DNA of 64,000 bases from Ignavibacteria bacterium RIFOXYB12_FULL_35_14 (lineage in GTDB: Bacteria > Bacteroidota > Ignavibacteria > Ignavibacteriales > Ignavibacteriaceae): assembly GCA_001803045.1 (NCBI GenBank), contig MHAR01000048.1, forward strand, positions 1 to 64,000, in the 5' to 3' direction. This document shows, in pieces, positions 1-7,930 of this stretch. The stretch's first letter is position 1, and each line of letters begins with the position of its first letter. The notes beneath the pieces are model-generated. The model was given only the letters and a program-made list of their open reading frames with translations. It searched no databases and was not told the DNA's origin. A program made the translations under genes and the position numbers.

Positions 1-73
1 TTTGTCCAACTTAATATGAATTTATCTTTCTATCAATACCTTTACATTAATCGAATACTCTATTCATTGCGGT

Positions 74-697
74 TTACCGCGCTATGAATACGATTGACGC
101 ATAGAAAATCCAAAAAGCTACAACTACAACTAAAGCATACGCACCATAAATTTTTCCGAAAGCAGCAAAGTTGTAAATGTAATATCCAAAGAGTTGTTTT
201 GCAGTTTCCCAAAGAACCGCTGCCCAAAATGCTCCGACAAACGCAGCTTTCTTACCAATTTTTTTCTTAGGAACTACTAAGTAAAGAATTGAGAAAAGAA
301 CGAAGATCAATAACAGTGAAATAATTGACAAGATTATGTCTTCAACAATACCTGATTGCAGAAATTGGATACTGTAAATTTTATTTGCTGCCTGTCGCAG
401 AACATTGAATGCAGGCATTAGGATTGTCGTTACAAAAAATAAAAGAATGGCAAGCATTACAAGAGCAAAATCTTTTAGCTTGGCAAGAAGAACCGGTTCC
501 TCAGTTTCAAGCTGAAAAATAGTATTGAGAATTGTTCTCATGCTGCTGAATAATCCGCTTGCCGCAAACAGTAAACCAAAAGCACCGATTATTCCAGCAA
601 TTGTTTTGTACTGTATAACTTCGCTTATTCTGGCAAAAATAATTTTCTTAACGAACTCAGCATATTGGTAATAAGGAATTACAGTTTCAATCAGCAA
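74..697 (-). pseudogene. YihY/UPF0761 membrane protein fragment (partial second copy)
   Basis: This is the middle and C-terminal part of the YihY/BrkB-type integral membrane protein that is intact at 17658-18665. From about base 83 to 700 the DNA matches that gene; I counted 11 differences in the first ~170 aligned bases (about 93% identity), yet only three amino acids differ over about 204 residues, so the copies diverged under purifying selection. Homology stops abruptly at both ends. The C-terminus breaks after VFI at a small palindrome (GCGGT-TT-ACCGC, 69-80) that supplies the stop. The N-terminal third is missing and replaced by an ABC ATPase slice. It has no start or leader of its own and is almost certainly non-functional. 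Confidence 0.9.
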
Positions 698-853
698 GTT
701 CTTGAACTTCGCTCATTATGTGTGAAGTTAGAACAATTGTTTTTCTATTTTGCTTTTCCTTTAAAACCAAATCTTTAAAGAAGCTGCTTGATACAGGATC
801 CAGACCGGCAGTCGGTTCGTCAAGAAAATAAATTTTGGGATCGAAAAGCGTGA
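698..853 (-). pseudogene. ABC transporter ATPase fragment (NosF-like)
   Basis: The minus strand encodes about 48 residues of a nucleotide-binding domain: LFDPKIYFLDEPTAGLDP (Walker B and D-loop), then KTIVLTSHIMSEVQEL (H-loop His). Walker A and the signature motif upstream and the C-terminus downstream are absent. The SHIMSEVQELAD pattern is typical of NosF-like copper ABC ATPases of nitrous oxide reductase clusters; that subfamily call is inference. The ATPase frame runs into the yihY fragment around 690-705 and stops shortly after, at a stretch (AACTTGCTGATTGAAAC) that also occurs in the intact yihY, so the two genes are joined at microhomology. Confidence 0.8.
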
Positions 854-932
854 AAGAGTTTATTCAGGTTGGGGTGATAGCTGCAATTTAATAAAGGAAG
901 GGTAGTTTTGGGTGTTAACTATGATGTCATCA

Positions 933-1403
933 TTATCTCCTTATCGGAAGAGGAAATTTTCTGAGATAGATGATCACGTTATTGATGTCGTTTCTCCCAA
1001 GTACATCCTTCCACCTCGGCATTTCCGTAGATTTACCTACAGATGCACCGCCATTGCTGATGATTTCAAAAAGATATTCATCCGAGAGTGAGTTCATGTA
1101 CGCTGTATCGGCGTGATTGGCTGGAGGAGGGTTAAGCGTGTAACTGTGCAGTCCATCTCCTTCACCAGTAGTTCCGTGACATCCCGAGCAGTATCGCTGA
1201 TAAAGCCGCTCACCAATCATTTCTCTTCGTGTCAACAGCGAATTATCAGAAAAAAAATTTGATTGCACCTTCTTTTCTGATTTACAACCGACAAGTACAA
1301 AGAAAAACAGCAGAAGACAAATTCGAACCAAAGCAAATCGCAAATTGGAAATCTCCGCCTGAGTCGGCTGTGCCTCTGGCACAGAAAATTGTAAATCACC
1401 CAT
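933..1403 (-). CDS. Monoheme c-type cytochrome lipoprotein
   Basis: Small class I cytochrome c of about 156 residues. A hydrophobic segment ending in LVGC is a lipoprotein signal, so the protein is probably anchored in a membrane facing the periplasm. One heme motif, CSGCH, is followed by GTTGEGDG; TEMPRW near the C-terminus offers the axial Met. The ATG at 1403 overlaps the stop of the octaheme cytochrome gene (TGATG), which argues for translational coupling and for this start over the TTG three bases upstream. It is the last gene of the cytochrome operon and is probably an electron acceptor or shuttle for the complex. Confidence 0.88.
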   Translation of the reverse strand: MGDLQFSVPEAQPTQAEISNLRFALVRICLLLFFFVLVGCKSEKKVQSNFFSDNSLLTRREMIGERLYQRYCSGCHGTTGEGDGLHSYTLNPPPANHADTAYMNSLSDEYLFEIISNGGASVGKSTEMPRWKDVLGRNDINNVIIYLRKFPLPIRR

Positions 1404-3886
1404 CAATAACTCAAAAGATATTTCGTTATGAGCAGTGCTTCTTCATCAGATAAACCCAGGACAGGTTCCAGTGTGGCTGGGTCGAGCGTTTTGGGATTCT
1501 TGATCCACTGGAAGATCCACCCCGCTGTTCTCCTCTCACGGATGTTCATATCGGTTGAGACTAACTCCGGTCCCATCGTTCCCCCTTCATAGTTGATTTG
1601 ATGACACGACTGGCAGCGATACTTTTCATGGTAAAGTTTTCGACCCTGCTCGATCTCTGGCATAGAGAATTTTTCGCCGCTCAAGAACTCTGAAGGAACT
1701 TTCTCATTGACCAGCGTAGTTCTCATGTAGTTTATGATGATATCGATTTCCTTATCGGTGAGATTGAATTTCGGCATTCGCTCGACAAGTGTTGGTCTCA
1801 GAGTCGTCGGATTACTCAGGAATTTCTTAAGCCATGCAGCGTTAGTACGACTTCCCTGGTAGGAAAGGTCAGGGGCAAGTGTACCTCCACGACCATTGAT
1901 CTTATGGCATGTCAAACAATTCAAATCGGTAACCAACTTCCCAAATTCTCCCGGCGGTATGTAGCTGCTTTCGGGTTGTCGCCTCAGAATGAATGGCTCA
2001 GGTGGATGTTCTTCTGTGAATCCAAGTAGAACGGTTGAGAAAGCTCTTGATTCTTTTATTCCGAATCCGTAATCAGGCATCTTCTGGGCGATTCTCTCAG
2101 TAGCAAACGCTCGGGGGTTTTGGAGTTTTGAGAGAATCCAGGCTTCCTTTGTACGGGAAATATTTGTCACATCTCCAAAATCAAAATTCTCGATTGGTTT
2201 GTCCCCAAAGAATGTCAGGTCGGCACCGACTTTTCCACCAACAGCTTCTTGTCCAACCGGATCATGGCAACCGAGACATCCATACTCGATCACAAGTTTT
2301 TCACCTCGCTTCACTTCTCCAGAGGAGTAAGCAAAGTTTTCATCCTCCGATGATATTTCAGAAGTTTTCAGACTATTGAGATAGGTAATGATCTTCAGGA
2401 TTTCTTGGTCAGTGAATCGATAGCGAGGCATTTTAGTGTTGGGCTGATACGCTCTTGGATTCTTAATCCAATCGAAGAGCCAATCCAACTGTACCTTAGT
2501 GGTGATGTTCACTAAATCGGGAGCAATTGTTCCGCCTTTGCCATCTACGAGATGACAACTAATACATCGAGCCATGCGAAAGATAGTTTCTCCCTCCTGG
2601 ATCCATCGAGCATCTAAACTCCTCACCGTGATGCGCTGCGGTTTCGGCTTTTGCTCACTCGCATCCAGCAGATATGCTCGTACGTCATTGGCTTCGTCCT
2701 CCGTAGAGTGGAAATTCGGCATCTTTGTTTGTGGAAGATAACTCTTCGGATTCAAAATCCAGCGCATTATCCATGCAGGTTTCACTTTAAAAGCAATCCG
2801 ATTGAGCGGTGGACCAATGTTCGGAACTTTAACATACCCTTCAACATTGTGACATCCGAGACATCCTGACGACTCAAACAATGATCGTCCATCGGAAAGA
2901 GTTGGTGACTCAGGAAATTCTAAATCTTCATGACACTTGCCGCATAGACGCTCACGAGTTCCTTCTCCGAGCAGCGGATTGTGGTAGAATTCAACCTTGC
3001 CATGAGCCGATCTCGCCGTCAATGCAACACCTTGTCCGCCATGACAGGGCGTACAACCAAATTTTTCGACAGGATGGAGATCCAGCAGATACGAATGACG
3101 TGTGAATGGCTCTTTCTCGTTTTCAAATCCTGGCTTGTCAGCACCAAGATGGCACGTCATACACCGCTCCACACGACTGATTCTCCCACCGAAATTATTA
3201 TCGTCAAAGTCCAGCAGAATGATCTGCTTAATCTCTATTGATCGTGATTTGATTGCTTCGATTTTTCTTTGCCATGAAAGAATATCGGCTCTCAGAGTAG
3301 TCAAACTATCTCTTAGACTCTCAATTTGTTGGACAAATCCACGAATCTGCTTTTGAAGAGTCAAACGCCGCTTCTGTGCATTTGCAAGTTCACCCGAGAG
3401 TTTTTCTTTTTCTCGCTCTAAGTGATCGAGCTGTTCTTTTTCTCGCTCGGCTTTCTCACTTCTATGAAGTGCTGTCTTGTATCGATAGTATACTTCATCA
3501 GATTCACTGCGAGTAAACTGAAGTTTCCGGGAAAGTTCAGCGATGTGTGACTCAATTTCCTCCAACTCCTTCGTCAATCTCCGATACTTATCATCTTCCA
3601 GTGCAGCCTCGGCGGACTGTAAATTGTGCTGGAGTTCTGAATATCGAGATTGAACTTCCATGCTCTGGAATGTTTGTTCAGCGTTTCGAAGTTCGACTAC
3701 TGCCTTTTGAAGCTCAAGCTCATTGAAATCTTTTTGGTACGCTTTCCAGGGTCTGCGCACCCAGACTTCATCAATTACCGCCCAGATAGTTGTCACCGTC
3801 AATAGTGCGGCACACACAAAAAAGATCGCTCCATATCTTCGCTCTTCAACCGGAATCAATCTTCGCTGTTTGAAAATCCTTATCAT
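1403..3886 (-). CDS. Octaheme cytochrome c with N-terminal membrane anchor and coiled-coil stalk
   Basis: About 827 residues. One membrane helix (~19-37) is followed by a long charged heptad-rich segment (~60-220) predicted as a coiled coil, then eight CxxCH motifs at about 242, 278, 315, 342, 441, 537, 657 and 758. The first three sit in a His-rich multiheme region. The last five are tandem class I cytochrome modules, each with a W-x-x-x-x-NP motif; four end in a KMP or RMP methionine ligand, while the last has EPVLGL and no Met. The start at 3886 overlaps the ferredoxin stop as ATGA; 24 residues upstream of it are probably not translated. The hemes should lie in the periplasm, receiving electrons from the Rieske/cytochrome b subunits. 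Confidence 0.88.
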   Translation of the reverse strand: MIRIFKQRRLIPVEERRYGAIFFVCAALLTVTTIWAVIDEVWVRRPWKAYQKDFNELELQKAVVELRNAEQTFQSMEVQSRYSELQHNLQSAEAALEDDKYRRLTKELEEIESHIAELSRKLQFTRSESDEVYYRYKTALHRSEKAEREKEQLDHLEREKEKLSGELANAQKRRLTLQKQIRGFVQQIESLRDSLTTLRADILSWQRKIEAIKSRSIEIKQIILLDFDDNNFGGRISRVERCMTCHLGADKPGFENEKEPFTRHSYLLDLHPVEKFGCTPCHGGQGVALTARSAHGKVEFYHNPLLGEGTRERLCGKCHEDLEFPESPTLSDGRSLFESSGCLGCHNVEGYVKVPNIGPPLNRIAFKVKPAWIMRWILNPKSYLPQTKMPNFHSTEDEANDVRAYLLDASEQKPKPQRITVRSLDARWIQEGETIFRMARCISCHLVDGKGGTIAPDLVNITTKVQLDWLFDWIKNPRAYQPNTKMPRYRFTDQEILKIITYLNSLKTSEISSEDENFAYSSGEVKRGEKLVIEYGCLGCHDPVGQEAVGGKVGADLTFFGDKPIENFDFGDVTNISRTKEAWILSKLQNPRAFATERIAQKMPDYGFGIKESRAFSTVLLGFTEEHPPEPFILRRQPESSYIPPGEFGKLVTDLNCLTCHKINGRGGTLAPDLSYQGSRTNAAWLKKFLSNPTTLRPTLVERMPKFNLTDKEIDIIINYMRTTLVNEKVPSEFLSGEKFSMPEIEQGRKLYHEKYRCQSCHQINYEGGTMGPELVSTDMNIRERRTAGWIFQWIKNPKTLDPATLEPVLGLSDEEALLITKYLLSY

Positions 3887-4143
3887 ATAATTATTCTCAG
3901 TACCATTGCAATACATTCCCAAGGACACTCTTTCACACACAATGTGCAGCCTGTGCATGGTTCTTCAATCACATGGCAGACATTGGTGAGAATTTCGGGA
4001 TTAGGATTTCTCACAACAGTGATACAGTCCACCGGACAAAATTCGATGCACACCTCACAGCCCGTACATATCTCTTCATCAATGAGCGCAACCAGCTTTG
4101 ATTTTTTCTTGGTGATAACACGAGGTTTGGTCTCTTCAATCAT
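3883..4143 (-). CDS. 2[4Fe-4S] ferredoxin subunit
   Basis: 86 residues with two full cluster motifs, CTGCEVCIEFCPVDC and CTGCTLCVKECPWEC, the bacterial 2[4Fe-4S] ferredoxin pattern. No signal peptide or membrane helix is visible, so it should sit on the cytoplasmic side. ATG at 4143 overlaps the stop of the cytochrome b subunit (ATATGATT), and its own stop overlaps the octaheme start in the same way; this start is preferred to one eight codons upstream. Such tight coupling to a cytochrome b half and a multiheme cytochrome suggests a built-in subunit rather than a soluble carrier. Its redox partner is unknown. Confidence 0.9.
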   Translation of the reverse strand: MIEETKPRVITKKKSKLVALIDEEICTGCEVCIEFCPVDCITVVRNPNPEILTNVCHVIEEPCTGCTLCVKECPWECIAMVLRIII

Positions 4144-4997
4144 ATATTGAACCACGGTGTAACCCATACATACTTGATGTTCAAGGCAATACGGAGAAAC
4201 ATTTTAATCGGCAGCGCTAACATCGTCAGCAGCAGAAAGACAACAATGCTGTAGCGGATGATGCCAAACTTCTTCATGAACTCTGGATGCTTCTTCTTCA
4301 AGTAAAAATAGAAAATGACTCCCAAGAAATAGTAACCGCTCACTAGAATTCCACCAAAGACCGATGACCAAAAGTAGGATCGAATACCAAAGAGGTACGG
4401 AAGATCCACATTGGTTAAGGCAACTATGCGATGCACATCCCATGCTTCCCATGGATAGAAAAAATACCAGCCAGGTCCACGAAAAAATGTTCCGATGATG
4501 ATCAGTACCACCCACAACATATATCCGAAGCCGAATACAATTATGGCAAACTTCCGCTGATGAAAACTATAGTATCCGCCCCCACGTGGATTGGTATCGA
4601 TATAAGGGATTATCATCAAGCCGACAATTATCAAACCAGGAAGGATAACACCGGCAATCCAGGGATCAAAATAGACCAACATTTCTTGTAACCCAAGAAA
4701 ATACCAGGGAGCCTTTGCAGGATTTGGTGTTTTACTGGGACTAGCGAGTTCTTCGAGCGGTGCATCAATTGTAATTGACCAAACGGTCAAGATGACCATG
4801 ATAAGAAGAGTAGCCAAAAATTCAATGCGTGTCAGATAGGGCCAGCAATGAACCTTGTCGATATTTCTATTGACACCATACTTATCATTCTTTACTGCTT
4901 GACTCATGCCGAGCCAATAGTAAAACAATACAAGCAACAGCATTCCGGCGATAGGAATGTTGTCAGGGAGTGTCAAGATGTGAAAGAATTGTTCCAT
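4140..4997 (-). CDS. Cytochrome b C-terminal half / b6f subunit IV-like membrane protein
   Basis: 285 residues with about six hydrophobic helices. The segment NPAKAPWYFLGLQEML matches the region around the quinol-oxidation (Qo) motif of cytochrome b C-terminal domains, but the usual PEWY reads APWY, so the catalytic Glu is absent. Longer than b6f subunit IV (about 160 residues), with extra C-terminal helices. It is the partner of the cytochrome b at 7931-8698, from which it is separated by about 2.9 kb of rearranged DNA. ATGA overlap with the downstream ferredoxin. No clear Shine-Dalgarno precedes its ATG; a 25-codon remnant ORF with a good one lies just upstream and could provide translational coupling. 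Confidence 0.88.
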   Translation of the reverse strand: MEQFFHILTLPDNIPIAGMLLLVLFYYWLGMSQAVKNDKYGVNRNIDKVHCWPYLTRIEFLATLLIMVILTVWSITIDAPLEELASPSKTPNPAKAPWYFLGLQEMLVYFDPWIAGVILPGLIIVGLMIIPYIDTNPRGGGYYSFHQRKFAIIVFGFGYMLWVVLIIIGTFFRGPGWYFFYPWEAWDVHRIVALTNVDLPYLFGIRSYFWSSVFGGILVSGYYFLGVIFYFYLKKKHPEFMKKFGIIRYSIVVFLLLTMLALPIKMFLRIALNIKYVWVTPWFNI

Positions 4998-5010
4998 GTA
5001 ATAAAAAATT

Positions 5011-5088
5011 TTAAAGACCAGACAACAATAAGGTTACTTTTACAACAAAGAATGCTGACCAAGCAAGTAAGAATTTCTTAGCGTTCAT
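5011..5088 (-). pseudogene. N-terminal remnant of a membrane protein paralogous to 6240-6647
   Basis: A 25-codon reading frame beginning MNAKKFLLAWSAFFVV with a good ribosome site (GGGAG) before its ATG. Its first residues match the membrane protein at 6240-6647 ([16 protein letters not shown]), but it ends after LLLSGL with TAA, 13 bases before the start of the subunit IV-like gene. I read it as the surviving head of a truncated paralog; it may still act as a leader ORF for the next gene. A genuine tiny leader peptide is the alternative. Confidence 0.6.
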
Positions 5089-5141
5089 GATTTATCTCCC
5101 TTCTTTTCTAACCTCTTGCAGGTTCACGACCTGCGGGAAAG

Positions 5142-5888
5142 TTAATCCTCATCCCCATCACGATCGTTATCTCGGAACACCTTGATTGATGCTTTCAGGT
5201 TTTGATCGATAATATCTTGATTACTTGAGTCTGTAGGATCAAGTAGAACACCACTAAGCCCTAGAAACCATCCTTTTGAACTAAAGCGTAGTGTGACTGT
5301 AACATTGGGATTAGAGGAAGTAATCACGAGTGGGGGATTGAGATCATATTTTTGTTCTTCATTAACTCTGCTGCGGTAAGTGAATGGTTGACCTCCCGTC
5401 CCATTCTTGAATACCATTCCATCGACGATCATACTATACCGTTCGCCTGCGAGGAAATCAGCAAAGAGAGCACGCTCTGCTGGAGTAAAGTTGTCAAGAT
5501 CGTAATTGTTCACACGGTGAATTACAAACCCAACCTCTCGATACGTACCAAACTTTACCGCAGAAACATCGATTTCATGTACTGCGCCACTGATATTGTA
5601 CTCAACAACTATCGGTGCGGTTCTAAACTCTACACTATCGTTGTCACTTTCAAATTTGATTCGCTTCAGTACGAGCCTGAACCGGGTGACTTGAATTGAA
5701 TCGACTGTAAAGGGAGTCGCATATATGTCACCCAGTCGATTCAACTGCAGAACAGGTGTTAGTGAATACTTCGTTAGGAGTGAAATCTGTCCAGTTTGGG
5801 GTGCTACTATTTCCTCTTTGCATGCGAAGGTAACAATCGCTATCCATATTAAAAACAGCAGAAAAAGGACTCTAAAGATTTTCCCCAT
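5142..5888 (-). CDS. Secreted lipoprotein of unknown function
   Basis: 248 residues with an N-terminal hydrophobic segment ending ATVTFAC-type (IVTFACKEE), a likely lipoprotein signal. The rest is beta-rich with alternating hydrophobic residues and no cysteines, heme motifs or metal sites that I can see; the C-terminus ends in the acidic tail NDRDGDED. The overall look is of a DUF4382-like or related periplasmic beta-sandwich lipoprotein, but I cannot assign a family. GGAGAAG precedes the ATG. It lies inside the cytochrome operon region, between the broken cytochrome b and the subunit IV gene. Confidence 0.75.
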   Translation of the reverse strand: MGKIFRVLFLLFLIWIAIVTFACKEEIVAPQTGQISLLTKYSLTPVLQLNRLGDIYATPFTVDSIQVTRFRLVLKRIKFESDNDSVEFRTAPIVVEYNISGAVHEIDVSAVKFGTYREVGFVIHRVNNYDLDNFTPAERALFADFLAGERYSMIVDGMVFKNGTGGQPFTYRSRVNEEQKYDLNPPLVITSSNPNVTVTLRFSSKGWFLGLSGVLLDPTDSSNQDIIDQNLKASIKVFRDNDRDGDED

Positions 5889-6053
5889 AATAACTTCTCC
5901 TCGTATATATTATGTTTGTGGGTAATTAATAGTGTTAATTAAGTCATCAAATTTCTATATCTAAATTTTTTTTCATTTTTTATAGCATGTCTTTAATCTC
6001 TTTACACTTGATAATAATTAGTTATAACACATTAGTATTAACATATAGAATTA

Positions 6054-6236
6054 TTAAATTTTCTCTGACGGTCTAGAAATCCCGCCATCCTTTCGCACTC
6101 TCCAGAAATGCACAATCATAAAGCCACAGCCAGAAGTGGAAGGGCGATACAATGCAAGACGTAGAAACGTAAAAGCGCCGGCGGTCCAACTTGCGTACCG
6201 CCGAGCAAAATCATTAAGCCTGTCATGACCACAGCA
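6054..6236 (-). pseudogene. Cytochrome b 3'-end fragment, frameshifted
   Basis: This stretch repeats the last ~55 codons of the cytochrome b at 7931-8698: [26 protein letters not shown] and then [21 protein letters not shown] can be read, but in two frames because one base is missing between them (around 6120). DNA similarity to the intact gene is well below identity, so this is the remnant of a diverged paralog, not a recent copy. It starts right after the stop of the membrane protein gene at 6240. The protein that one frame would give is not credible as a functional product. Confidence 0.88.
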
Positions 6237-6239
6237 CAC

Positions 6240-6647
6240 TCATTGCTTGCCGGTTCCGTAAATAAGCCCAATAACAATCCCACCAATCCCCTCCTGGATC
6301 ACATGCCAGGCGGAATCAACTACGACGCCCGCCAATGGATAGTTCCATAATCCGTGCATTTGGACCGACCAGGGGAGCATCCAGATGATTCCTATCAACG
6401 CACCGAATCTAAAACCTTCTTTTACTGGCGAGCCGCCTTTGTATCCAATCGGATACGCAAAGGCCATCAGGAAGGCGAGAATAAGTTGCCCCAGAGCTAC
6501 AAAGAGCATGTTCTGTTCTGCCCGGGCCAACGCAACGTCATTTGTCCTGTAGAAATCTCCTAAGAGGACAACGTGCCAAAGACCAGCCAACACGAAGGTT
6601 ACAACAAAGGTTGCTAACCAAGCTAATAAGAGCTTCTTTGTGTTCAT
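6240..6647 (-). CDS. Four-helix integral membrane protein, unknown function
   Basis: 135 residues with about four transmembrane helices (near 7-27, 45-65, 80-97, 105-128). A Trp/His-bearing segment ([10 protein letters not shown] near the first helix, [11 protein letters not shown] in the middle) may face the membrane surface. No family recognised with confidence; it looks like one of the small DUF-type inner-membrane proteins. GGAGAAAC precedes the ATG. A truncated paralog head at 5011-5088 shows that a second copy once existed next to the subunit IV gene. Confidence 0.72.
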   Translation of the reverse strand: MNTKKLLLAWLATFVVTFVLAGLWHVVLLGDFYRTNDVALARAEQNMLFVALGQLILAFLMAFAYPIGYKGGSPVKEGFRFGALIGIIWMLPWSVQMHGLWNYPLAGVVVDSAWHVIQEGIGGIVIGLIYGTGKQ

Positions 6648-6784
6648 GATTGTTTCTCCTATAAAGTTGTGATGAAAATGCTACTATTTATTGTAGCTAA
6701 TTTGTTTTGTACTACACTCTGGGAATCCTCTAAAGGAATCCTTCGGACGTCCCTTTGGGAAAAGCACATTGGGTCAGCCCGTTG

Positions 6785-7874
6785 TTAGGTGCAGGATTAT
6801 TTCTCGCAACTGATTAATCCAAATCCAGGCGCATGTAATTTTCTTAATTGCTGATTACTGAAGCCTGCGTCATTAGCCCATGCTCTTACCTCATAAAAAG
6901 AATAAGCATTGCCATTTGCCTGATGGAATAAGTTGAGTGCCATAAATGATGTGGTCGCCTTGGACAGTTGGCTATTGCCGCCAACACCTTTTATCTGGTC
7001 AAGAATGATTAATTGGCCGCCTTTGTTCAAGGATGAAAAAATCTTTTCAAACAACGACTGATTCTGTTCGGGTGTCAAACCATGTATGATGTTGAAAAGT
7101 AACGCTGCATCATTGCCCTGCGGCAGATCCTCTTTCATAAAATCGGTTGCTTCAAATTGAACGCGACTTTGCATGGAGTGCATTTGGATACATTCGTCCG
7201 CATATTTTCTGACGGTTTCAAAGTCAAGAATGGTAGCCGACAGGTTGTTGTTCCTTTTACAAAGTTCAATACTGTACTGTCCATGCGAACCGCCAAGGTC
7301 TATCAATTTAGGAGTATTCGGTGGAAGTTTTATTTTACCTGCTACTTCCTTCAGATTTGTCCTTGAAATTTCAATCATAGCACGGCTGTATAATTCCCAC
7401 TCATGTTCTCCAAAGACATCGTAATTAATCTTCGATGGTTTTCCATGAACGATGGTGTCTTCGAGGCTGATGATTGAATTGAAAAGCCAGTCGCAATAGA
7501 GAATAAAGTATCTAAAACTGTCAGGAGAGTTTTTGTCCAAGAACTTCAACCCTCTTTTTGTAAATTTCCACCCTTTAGAGTTTCTTTCGGTGTATCCCAT
7601 TGCTTCAAGACAGTCTAACAAAAGCTCTACACCTTTTTCACTTACCGAGCATTGTTTGGCAATTTGAGCGGAGCTTTTTTCTTCGCTGCTCAATTGATCA
7701 GTGATTTTCAACTTGACTGCAACGCCTAAAGCTTTTGCAAGACCTACATTGCTTCCGATATCAGTAAACGGATGTGCAATAATGTCCTTATTTAGGAGCA
7801 TCTTTTCGATGAAGTTGAATTTGTAAATCATGGCTATATCCTTTTTGTGTGGTATTTAATCTTGCACCTGCTAA
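6785..7874. repeat. Imperfect inverted repeat flanking the O-methyltransferase gene
   Basis: TTAGGTGCAGGATTATTT at 6785-6802 overlaps the stop of the methyltransferase gene; its imperfect inverse, TTAGCAGGTGCAAGATTAAAT on the minus strand (7854-7874), lies just before the start. Next to the first, the minus strand reads CACCTAACAACGGGCTGACC, resembling the end of an integron attC site, but no matching GTTRRRY core is found at a suitable distance. The methyltransferase may have arrived as a cassette. Confidence 0.4.
6797..7831 (-). CDS. SAM-dependent O-methyltransferase (family 2 type)
   Basis: 344 residues. An N-terminal winged-helix/dimerisation domain (~20-105) is followed by a Rossmann methyltransferase with SAM motif LIDLGGSHGQYSIEL (~190) and the downstream acidic residue in ILDFE. 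This is the layout of O-methyltransferases acting on small hydroxylated substrates (acetylserotonin/caffeate O-methyltransferase fold, also bacterial polyketide enzymes). AAGGATATAGCC before the ATG supports the start. With a type III polyketide synthase 2 kb away it could modify a phenolic or pyrone product, but it splits the cytochrome genes and is flanked by an imperfect inverted repeat, so it may be unrelated cargo. Substrate unknown. Confidence 0.82.
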   Translation of the reverse strand: MIYKFNFIEKMLLNKDIIAHPFTDIGSNVGLAKALGVAVKLKITDQLSSEEKSSAQIAKQCSVSEKGVELLLDCLEAMGYTERNSKGWKFTKRGLKFLDKNSPDSFRYFILYCDWLFNSIISLEDTIVHGKPSKINYDVFGEHEWELYSRAMIEISRTNLKEVAGKIKLPPNTPKLIDLGGSHGQYSIELCKRNNNLSATILDFETVRKYADECIQMHSMQSRVQFEATDFMKEDLPQGNDAALLFNIIHGLTPEQNQSLFEKIFSSLNKGGQLIILDQIKGVGGNSQLSKATTSFMALNLFHQANGNAYSFYEVRAWANDAGFSNQQLRKLHAPGFGLISCEK

Positions 7875-7930
7875 GTAATGTTTCTTGTTATTGATTCGTT
7901 ATCGGCATGTTGCTTCCTTTGGTTAGCTGC

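Noticed and set aside
6054-6239. Independent 61-codon gene
   Set aside because: It is only the shifted frame of the cytochrome b remnant; its first half matches the other frame of cytochrome b.
6570-6580. TGGCACG on the minus strand inside the membrane-protein gene as a sigma-54 promoter
   Set aside because: No TTGC follows at the required distance and it lies within coding sequence. The TGGCAC matches near 9128, 9976 and 3150 fail in the same way.
6700-6795. A complete integron attC site after the methyltransferase
   Set aside because: Only one half resembles attC (CCTAACAACGGGC). No GTTRRRY partner core is found at 60-140 bases and no integrase is in the window, so it is kept only as a weak hint.
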